Both the position numbers and the translations under genes were made by a program. 64,000 bases of DNA, taken from the NCBI GenBank assembly GCA_937927725.1, contig CALBSE010000026.1:1-64000 (forward strand), in the 5' to 3' direction. The stretch comes from an uncultured Actinomycetes bacterium. Lineage in GTDB: Bacteria; Actinomycetota; Acidimicrobiia; Acidimicrobiales; Acidimicrobilacustridaceae. Positions 58,494-64,000 of the stretch are shown here, piece by piece; positions within the stretch are counted from its first letter, which is position 1; each line of letters begins with the position of its first letter. The notes under the pieces were generated by a model. That model was not told the DNA's origin and made no database searches. It saw only the letters and a program-made list of their open reading frames with translations.

Positions 58494-59435
58494 ATGGTCC
58501 GTAAAACATCCGTGATCGCAACTTTGGCGGCGATCGCACTGGTTCTCACGGCGTTTATCGCCTTTGGTTCCACGTCGCCAGCAACCGCGACGGGGACAAG
58601 CGCGATCTATTGGGCGAACTACGGAGACGGCTCGATGGGCACCGCGGGCATCGATGGCTCGTCGCCGAACCAATCGTTTATTCCCTCCGGAGTTGAGAGA
58701 TCACGACAAGTAGCCGTAGACACGAACTATCTCTACTGGGTGAACCAGAGTGGCTCGATCAGTCGCTCGGATCTCGACGGCACGAACGTAATTTCTGCGT
58801 TCATTTCCACCGGAGGAAACTTCGTTTCTGGCGTTGCCGTCGATGCCAATTACATCTACTGGAACGATGCAAATAGCAATGCGATGGGCCGCGCCAACCT
58901 TGACGGCACCGGGATAACCCCCAACTTCATCACTGGGATGAACTTTCCGTACGCCATTGCAGCAAATGACACCCACATCTTCTGGACCAATGCGGGCGAC
59001 GGCACTGTCGGACGCGCCAACCTTGACGGCACCGGCGCGATTCAAAATTTCATTAGTGGCGGAACCAGCATCTACGGACTTGCGCTTACAAGTACGCACA
59101 TCTACTGGGCCAACTACTACGGCCCAACGATCGGACGCGCCAACCTCGACGGTACCGGCGCGAACCAGAACTTCATCACCGATCATGGCCACCCATGCGG
59201 TGTCGCTACTGATGCAACCCATGTGTATTGGGCCAGCGACGCTGCAAACACGATCGGGGTCGCGGGTCTTGACGGCACCAACGTCAATCTCGACTTCATC
59301 ACAGGCGCGGTCAGCCCCGCCGGCATTGCGGTTTCTACCGCCTTCGTGCCACCGACGACGACCACGACTAGTGCCCCCGCGTCGAGCACGACGATCGCTC
59401 CAAGCGATCCGGTCGCTCCAGCATTCACCGGCTAA
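58494..59435 (+). CDS. Exported YWTD-like repeat protein
   Basis: 313 residues from ATG 58494 (GAGGAG at good spacing). Sec signal peptide (about 1-33, ending ATATG), then six repeats of about 43 residues of the form YWANxxxxxIGRANLDGTGxNQNFI, with a Tyr-Trp/Phe-Trp start as in LDL-receptor class B beta-propellers; six repeats make one closed propeller. A Thr-rich linker and the C-terminus PAFTG follow. Six blades suggest a ligand-binding disc on the cell surface. Preceded by a 126-nt leader after the tRNA terminator. Confidence 0.82.
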   Translation: MVRKTSVIATLAAIALVLTAFIAFGSTSPATATGTSAIYWANYGDGSMGTAGIDGSSPNQSFIPSGVERSRQVAVDTNYLYWVNQSGSISRSDLDGTNVISAFISTGGNFVSGVAVDANYIYWNDANSNAMGRANLDGTGITPNFITGMNFPYAIAANDTHIFWTNAGDGTVGRANLDGTGAIQNFISGGTSIYGLALTSTHIYWANYYGPTIGRANLDGTGANQNFITDHGHPCGVATDATHVYWASDAANTIGVAGLDGTNVNLDFITGAVSPAGIAVSTAFVPPTTTTTSAPASSTTIAPSDPVAPAFTG

Positions 59436-59456
59436 CGAACTCCACCGGTTCATTGC

Positions 59457-59490
59457 AAACGCCGCTCCACTCGGGCGGCGCTTGGCGTTT
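59457..59490 (+). terminator. Terminator after the YWTD-repeat gene
   Basis: Two-part hairpin: outer AAACGCC / GGCGTTT and inner GCCGCTC / GGGCGGC (one G-U), ending in TTTCTG. 22 nt after the stop codon. Confidence 0.6.
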
Positions 59491-59599
59491 CTGTCGCAAG
59501 TTGCGTTGCAGGTGCAACCCCTGCGGCGGCTTTGCCCAGACTTTGCCTTTTCCTGACCTTTTGAAAGTAACGCTCTCCGTAACGTCAGCGGTCACCTGA

Positions 59600-59617
59600 T
59601 CACACCCACGGGTGTGA
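59600..59617 (+). promoter_or_regulatory. Palindrome in the leader of the 59640 gene
   Basis: TCACACCC-AC-GGGTGTGA, perfect 8-bp arms, 23 nt upstream of the ATG at 59640 and just before the AAGGAG ribosome site. Possible operator or small hairpin affecting translation. Confidence 0.45.
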
Positions 59618-59639
59618 CTCATACAAGGAGACCCAACTC

Positions 59640-60278
59640 ATGAAACGTGCCGCAGCCATCTCAATGGCAGCTCTGCTCTCGGTCGGAGGTGCCACCACCG
59701 TGCTTGCAACAACCGCAAGCGCTGGCGTCACCGACCCGCCGACATCAACCATCGACACCACACCACCCACCACCGAAGCCCCGGCTCCGGTCGTCACCGA
59801 CTTTTCCATCACTCTTGCCGGCCTCGGGGATATCAGTCTGAGCGTTGACCCAACCACTCACGAGATTTCGAACATCCTCGTCACGCCACTCGACGGCATC
59901 ACGGTTGCCGACCCCATCGCTCTACATAACGGCATCCAACTCGATTTCACCCTGGCCGACGGAACGGTGAAATCTGTCGTTGTCGAGGTTGCTGGCCATC
60001 ACGGCACGGTTCGTCTCGAAGTGGAAGGCCCTGAGTCGGAAGACGACGCACACCAGGGTGACGGACCGCCGCCAATCGAAGACCGCGGCGAAAGCACCGA
60101 GCATCGCAACGACAACCATGATCGCCATGGCCCCGATCTGAATGGTCCCCCCACAACAACCCCGACGAGCACGGTTTCATCTGCGCCGAACGACGCGTTC
60201 GACGAGTCGGGTTCATCACACCATCAGGACTCAGATTCGCAGTCAGGTCGCAGTGGCCGTTCTGGTTCACGTGACTGA
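59640..60278 (+). CDS. Exported low-complexity protein, unknown
   Basis: 212 residues. Sec signal (about 1-28, TTASAG), a Thr/Pro-rich segment, one small beta domain (about 52-125: FSITLAGLGDISLSVDPTTHEISNILVTPLDG) and a long polar tail rich in His/Asp/Ser (HHGTVRLEVEGPESEDDAHQGDG; DNHDRHGPD; SGSSHHQDSDSQSGRSGRSGSRD) that could bind metal ions. No family recognised. Overlaps the following lipoprotein gene by 8 nt. Confidence 0.7.
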   Translation: MKRAAAISMAALLSVGGATTVLATTASAGVTDPPTSTIDTTPPTTEAPAPVVTDFSITLAGLGDISLSVDPTTHEISNILVTPLDGITVADPIALHNGIQLDFTLADGTVKSVVVEVAGHHGTVRLEVEGPESEDDAHQGDGPPPIEDRGESTEHRNDNHDRHGPDLNGPPTTTPTSTVSSAPNDAFDESGSSHHQDSDSQSGRSGRSGSRD

Positions 60279-60915
60279 CGCATCATCCGCGGTGCACACC
60301 CGCCAACCCGCCCGTCGGGTGTGCACCGCTCTTCTTGTGGTGATGACGCTGGCAGTTGCCAGCGTCATCACTGCGTGTGGTGGGAGTTCGGTCGCTGTCC
60401 CGAAGCCGCTCTCGGAGGCACTCACTACCATGCAAGAGTCGGGCGGCTACTCGTTCACCGCAACAATCGACACAGGCACTTCAACAATTACGACAACAGG
60501 CGACTTTCAAGCGCCGAACAAAATCGCGCAAACGGTAACGCGTTCAGGCTCCACACCTATTGCGATGGTTCTTGATGGTGCAACGGTCCACGTTCAAGAT
60601 CCATCAACCGGCGTTTGGTCCACCAAAGCATCGACGACCGAAAGCGCTGTCGACCTTCGCAGCACGTTCGCTTCGCTCGGCTCGCCCACCTCACTGACGT
60701 CTGACGGCAACTCCTACACCTTCGAACTTTCAGCGAATTCCACGAAACAACTCGCTGGTTCCGATGCGACTGGGACCGCGACGGTGACAGCAACCGTTGG
60801 AACGATTGGCCTAGCGACGCTTCAGTACCGCGTCACGGCAAACGGGCAACCCGTCACCGTGACGATCGACTATCGGGACATCGGAACCTCACCCAAGGTG
60901 ATCGTTCCCGTTTGA
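60271..60915 (+). CDS. LppX/LprG-like lipoprotein
   Basis: 214 residues from GTG 60271; GTG 60319 is another candidate, but it would drop the basic RR that a signal peptide needs. Signal VCTALLVVMTLAVASVITAC with lipobox Cys, then SEALTTMQESGGYSFTATID..STITTTGDFQAPNKIAQTVTRSGSTPIAMVLDGATVHVQDPSTGVWSTKAS. The beta-sheet pattern and Trp near the middle resemble the LolA/LprG family that carries lipids. The 5' coding part holds two strong inverted repeats. Confidence 0.72.
   Translation: MTDASSAVHTRQPARRVCTALLVVMTLAVASVITACGGSSVAVPKPLSEALTTMQESGGYSFTATIDTGTSTITTTGDFQAPNKIAQTVTRSGSTPIAMVLDGATVHVQDPSTGVWSTKASTTESAVDLRSTFASLGSPTSLTSDGNSYTFELSANSTKQLAGSDATGTATVTATVGTIGLATLQYRVTANGQPVTVTIDYRDIGTSPKVIVPV
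60291..60327. repeat. Inverted repeat in the 5' coding region of the lipoprotein gene
   Basis: 12-bp perfect arms GGTGCACACCCG / CGGGTGTGCACC with a 13-nt spacer. Lies within the first 20 codons after GTG 60271. Confidence 0.8.
60340..60371. repeat. 32-bp near-perfect palindrome in the signal-peptide coding region
   Basis: 15-bp perfect arms GTGATGACGCTGGCA / TGCCAGCGTCATCAC around GT. Codes for the hydrophobic core of the signal peptide; 13 nt after the first inverted repeat. Confidence 0.85.
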
Positions 60916-61017
60916 GTGTTGGTCCGTCGGCGCTGGCGTTGACCCGCCGGCGGACCACCGTCCCGCCCGAGACCTCATCCTGCCGCCCTCGCAGCACCAC
61001 CACTAGCGTTCCGGCTC

Positions 61018-63411
61018 ATGAAGCTTCATCGCCGTCCAAAGGCAACTGTCGATCCCAACCGTCCGGTTCCGACACCCCCCACGGGAAAGCAACTCGGTGG
61101 ACTCGGTCGCATTGGTCGGTTTGTTTCGAAGCACCACCGCTGGGTGGCGTTGCTGTGGCTCGTGATCATCGTCGCGGCCGGCTATCTCAACGTTGTGTTC
61201 GCCGGGAAGACCTCCGACAGTTTCAGTGTGCCTGGCACAAATTCGCAGGCCGCATACGACCTTCTCAATGAGAAGTTCCCATCACAAAATGCCGCCACTG
61301 CCAATCTCGTGTTCTGGGTCCCTCAGGGCCAAGTACTGACGTCTCCGCAGAACGCAGCTGCGGTCGCCAGTGTCGTAACGGCCGTGCAAGGCGTCAATGG
61401 CGTTGCGCCAAACGGAGTCTTTGATCCGATCCTTGCCGGCGCGAAAGCAGTGAATCTTGGACTCGGAAACATCCCGACATTTCTTTCACCCAATAGCCAA
61501 ATCGCGTACACAAGCGTCACGTTCTCCGACACCCTCATTGCGTTGATGAATCAGTTCCCACCCAACGGCGAGAAAGTTGCGACGACATACCCCAATCCGT
61601 ACAACGAGTTGGAGAGCGCCATCAACAGCGTCAACGCTGGCGATGTTCAGGTGAAGATTGGCGGCACCATCGCGGACACATGGAACCAGCCGGTTTCCTG
61701 GTGGGGTTCGCATGCTGACGAAGTTGGTCTTGGTCTCGGTGCAATTCTTCTTCTCGTTGCCTTCGGTTCCATCTTCGGCATGGCGATCCCAATTTCGACG
61801 GCACTCTTTGGTGCGGTGACTGCAGGTGGCCTCGTCCTCCTACTCGCTGATTTCGTCACAGTCTCGTCGGCTGCACCCAAAGTCACGTTGATGATCGCTA
61901 TCGGCGTTGGACTTGATTATTCGCTTCTCATCGTTACTCGCTACCGCCAGTTCCTAAAGGACGGCTACCAAGTCAACGACGCCGTCGGAATGGCACTCGC
62001 TACCGCAGGTAAGGCGGCGATGTTCGCCGGAATCACCGTGGCTATTGCCCTCCTCGGCCTGTTACTCGTACCCATTCCGCTTGTACGCACACTCGGCGTC
62101 GCCGCGGCAATCGGCGTAGGCGTGATGATCCTCGCAGCCCTAACATTGCTACCTGCATTGTTCGGCTTGGCCGGTCACAAGATCGACAGTTTCCGATTCC
62201 CCTTCGCATTTAAAGACACCAGTGCCAATCCTGAATCAAGTTTCTGGGGAAAGTTCGCAACACATATGTCGAAGCGACCATGGACGATGCTCGTCGTCGG
62301 AACCGTCGTTTTGCTGATCTGCGCTCTCCCCTTCCTCAGCATCGACTTCGGGATGCCCGACGATTCCTCGATGCCCACAAACCTTTCGCAACAGCAGGCA
62401 TTCGTGTTGATGAACGAAGGTTTCGGCCAAGGCGTCAATGCGCCGCTCATCGTTGTTGCGTCAGTTCCGGGCGCAACCGCAGCGACGCTTTCCACAACGC
62501 TGCAACCGCTCACCACCGAACTCGGCGTTGGCAAGCCCTCAGGAACTGTCCCCGGCGTTCAGTATGCGGTTGGCCCAATTCCTAATGCAGCTGGCGATGC
62601 CGCTATTTACCAAATCATTCCATCGAGCGGCCCGAACTCGAATCAAACCCAAACGCTGGTGTCCAATCTCCGAAAAGGGATCAAAGAACAGACCGCCGGC
62701 ACCAACATTGAGGCCTACGTTGGCGGTACGACCGCAACGCTGATTGACCTCACCGCACTTGTCGTCAAGTACCTGCCTTACGTCGTCGGTGCTGTCGTAC
62801 TCGGCGCCTTCATCTTGTTGGTCATGGTCTTCCGTTCGATCCTTGTGCCGCTCAAGGCCGCCCTCATGAATCTCATCTCGATTGCCGCCGCTTACGGCAT
62901 TGTGGTTGCGGTGTTCCAGTGGGGATGGGCGAAGAGCTTGGTGGGCCTACACACAACTATTCCCATCGTGTCGTTTGTGCCACTCATCATGTTCGTGATC
63001 CTTTTCGGACTCTCGATGGATTACGAGGTCTTCCTCATGTCTCGTATCCGCGAGGAATGGGACACCTACCACGAGCCTCGTAAATCAGTTGTGCTTGGTG
63101 TGGCCAATACCGCACGAGTCATCACCACCGCAGCTCTCATCATGATCGCTGTGTTCTTCTCGTTCGTCACGATTCAGAACCCCACTGTTCAAGTGCTCGG
63201 CTTCGGTATGGCCGTTGCAGTACTTCTTGACTCGACCATCGTTCGCATGGTGTTGGTCCCCGCCATCATGGAACTGTTCGGCAAAGCCGCCTGGTGGTTC
63301 CCCAAGTGGCTTGAATGGCTACCGAAGCTCAATATCGAAGGGTCGCCCGAACTCCTCAATGCCGAGAAGGCCAACGAAGCAGCAATGGCGTCGGCAAAGA
63401 CCGCTGAATAA
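61018..63411 (+). CDS. MMPL-family RND transporter
   Basis: 797 residues, twelve helices in two halves. The proton-relay Asp-Tyr pairs are present: GLDYSLLIVTRYRQFL in helix 4 and SMDYEVFLMSRIREEWDTY in helix 10. The periplasmic domains (about 60-200 and 430-560) have typical VPGTNSQAAYDLLNEKFPSQNAATANLVF. Exports lipids or small hydrophobic molecules. No partner accessory gene other than the lipoprotein upstream (60271-60915), 102 nt away on the same strand, which could deliver or receive the same lipid. Confidence 0.92.
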   Translation: MKLHRRPKATVDPNRPVPTPPTGKQLGGLGRIGRFVSKHHRWVALLWLVIIVAAGYLNVVFAGKTSDSFSVPGTNSQAAYDLLNEKFPSQNAATANLVFWVPQGQVLTSPQNAAAVASVVTAVQGVNGVAPNGVFDPILAGAKAVNLGLGNIPTFLSPNSQIAYTSVTFSDTLIALMNQFPPNGEKVATTYPNPYNELESAINSVNAGDVQVKIGGTIADTWNQPVSWWGSHADEVGLGLGAILLLVAFGSIFGMAIPISTALFGAVTAGGLVLLLADFVTVSSAAPKVTLMIAIGVGLDYSLLIVTRYRQFLKDGYQVNDAVGMALATAGKAAMFAGITVAIALLGLLLVPIPLVRTLGVAAAIGVGVMILAALTLLPALFGLAGHKIDSFRFPFAFKDTSANPESSFWGKFATHMSKRPWTMLVVGTVVLLICALPFLSIDFGMPDDSSMPTNLSQQQAFVLMNEGFGQGVNAPLIVVASVPGATAATLSTTLQPLTTELGVGKPSGTVPGVQYAVGPIPNAAGDAAIYQIIPSSGPNSNQTQTLVSNLRKGIKEQTAGTNIEAYVGGTTATLIDLTALVVKYLPYVVGAVVLGAFILLVMVFRSILVPLKAALMNLISIAAAYGIVVAVFQWGWAKSLVGLHTTIPIVSFVPLIMFVILFGLSMDYEVFLMSRIREEWDTYHEPRKSVVLGVANTARVITTAALIMIAVFFSFVTIQNPTVQVLGFGMAVAVLLDSTIVRMVLVPAIMELFGKAAWWFPKWLEWLPKLNIEGSPELLNAEKANEAAMASAKTAE

Positions 63412-63436
63412 ACGACCGAAATCACGCAATACGCGA

Positions 63437-63466
63437 AATGGCCCACCGCATAGGCGGTGGGCCATT
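63437..63466. terminator. Bidirectional terminator between MMPL and ADH genes
   Basis: 13-bp perfect stem AATGGCCCACCGC / GCGGTGGGCCATT with 4-nt loop, between two convergent genes. Confidence 0.9.
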
Positions 63467-63493
63467 GTCGTTTTCGAAATCAGTTGCTGAAAA

Positions 63494-64000
63494 TCAGTGA
63501 ATGATCACGCCACGGATGTTCTTGCCATCACGCATGTCCTGGTAACCCTCGTTGATCTGATCGAGCGTGTAGGTGCGCGTGATCATTCCGTCGAGGTCGA
63601 GCTGACCCTTGCGATAGAGCTCAGCAAGACGAGGGATGTCAGCACGAGGATTCGCAGAGCCGAACAACGATCCGACGACCTGCTTCTCACTCAACGTGAG
63701 ATCAATCATTGGAATGTTGTTACTGGCTTCCATCCAAGGGTGGATATTCGTGACAACAACGCGACCGCGCTTCGAGGTGAGCGCCATGATCGACGCCATC
63801 ATGTCGCCACTTCCAACGCCCATCGTGCAGATGACCTTGTTACAACCACGGCCCCATGTCTCGGCCATGATCAATTCAAGCGCTTCTTCAACCGAGGCCG
63901 ACGTATGCGTCGCACCAAACTTCTGCGCCGACTCACGCTTGAACTCCACCGGGTCAATCGCAAAAATTCGCTCCGCGCCCGCAAGCTTTGCGCCTTGGAC
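63494..64000 (-). CDS. Zinc-type alcohol dehydrogenase (NDMA-dependent family), 5' end missing
   Basis: About 168 C-terminal residues are visible; the gene continues past the right edge. VQGAKLAGAERIFAIDPVEFKRESAQKFGATH is the Rossmann segment, followed by GSLFGSANPRADIPRLAELYRKGQLDLDGMITRTYTLDQINEGYQDMRDGKNIRGVIIH, wording specific to the actinobacterial NDMA-dependent (mycofactocin-associated) ADH group. Would oxidise a primary alcohol with tightly bound NAD and need a mycofactocin-type acceptor; no mycofactocin gene is in view. Confidence 0.85.
   Translation of the reverse strand, partial: VQGAKLAGAERIFAIDPVEFKRESAQKFGATHTSASVEEALELIMAETWGRGCNKVICTMGVGSGDMMASIMALTSKRGRVVVTNIHPWMEASNNIPMIDLTLSEKQVVGSLFGSANPRADIPRLAELYRKGQLDLDGMITRTYTLDQINEGYQDMRDGKNIRGVIIH

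Noticed and set aside
1..64000. Mobile elements, prophage, toxin-antitoxin, restriction or CRISPR defence genes
   Set aside because: No transposase, integrase, Cas, methylase/restriction or toxin pattern seen; gene content and composition are uniform housekeeping type.

Overview
The window is a contiguous piece of a high-GC, gene-dense actinobacterial chromosome. I infer an aquatic member of the Acidimicrobiia (Ilumatobacter-like or freshwater acIV-like). This rests on F420-type luciferase-fold oxidoreductases, actinobacterial-style acyl-CoA carboxylase with an epsilon-like subunit, many exported proteins with Ser/Thr-rich linkers, a heliorhodopsin, a K+-independent H+-pyrophosphatase, and the absence of mobile elements, CRISPR or phage genes. 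Class-level placement is inference; no rRNA is present.

Layout. 1-4.8 kb: lysC-asd (aspartate pathway; asd runs off the left edge), two membrane-anchored peptidyl-prolyl isomerases, a degenerate peptidase-S51-like protein coupled to a methyltransferase-like gene. 4.8-12.5 kb: acyl-CoA metabolism (3-hydroxybutyryl-CoA dehydrogenase, ethylmalonyl-CoA mutase behind aat, a family III CoA-transferase, an LLM oxidoreductase, propionyl-CoA carboxylase beta plus a small epsilon-like subunit). 12.6-17.9 kb: tatA, a 5'-3' exonuclease, then a co-directional trio: a PqqD-like/Tat-exported Ig-domain protein, a 2OG-Fe(II) oxygenase and a heliorhodopsin, facing an ATP-grasp gene. 18-24 kb: SnoaL-like protein, second LLM protein, ABC exporter, an 806-residue surface lipoprotein. 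24-28 kb: informational cluster (tRNA-Ser CGA, tadA, tRNA-Ser GGA, SRP RNA, dnaX, ebfC, recR). 28-31.3 kb: thiolase divergent from crotonyl-CoA carboxylase/reductase and the CoA epimerase. 31.3-40.6 kb: xseAB-polyprenyl synthetase, two alpha/beta hydrolases, Fur-type regulator, prfC, PQQ-propeller protein, CDF metal exporter. 40.6-45.6 kb: hppA with a terminator in its leader, cell-surface genes. 45.7-54 kb: two ammonium-transporter/PII pairs flanking a PRC/MgtE-N plus NRAMP-related operon and an OmpR-type two-component system. 54-64 kb: tandem FKBP lipoprotein, SDR, SPFH/Tim44-like zinc-ribbon pair, tRNA-Ala, YWTD-repeat exported protein, secreted proteins, an MMPL transporter and a partial NDMA-type alcohol dehydrogenase.

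How it works together. Thiolase, 3-hydroxybutyryl-CoA dehydrogenase, Ccr, epimerase, ethylmalonyl-CoA mutase and propionyl-CoA carboxylase outline an ethylmalonyl-CoA pathway for acetyl-CoA assimilation, scattered over about 26 kb; two of the loci share a TACC-CNNC-GGTAAC palindrome. Both ammonium loci carry an 11-bp-period direct repeat (CTGACA-N5-CTGACA) typical of OmpR-family regulators, a candidate nitrogen operator. The most novel-looking items are the PqqD-Tat/2OG-oxygenase/heliorhodopsin cluster, the two shared operator motifs, the PRC/MgtE-N-NRAMP pair, and a C-terminal xTG ending seen on two unrelated exported proteins.
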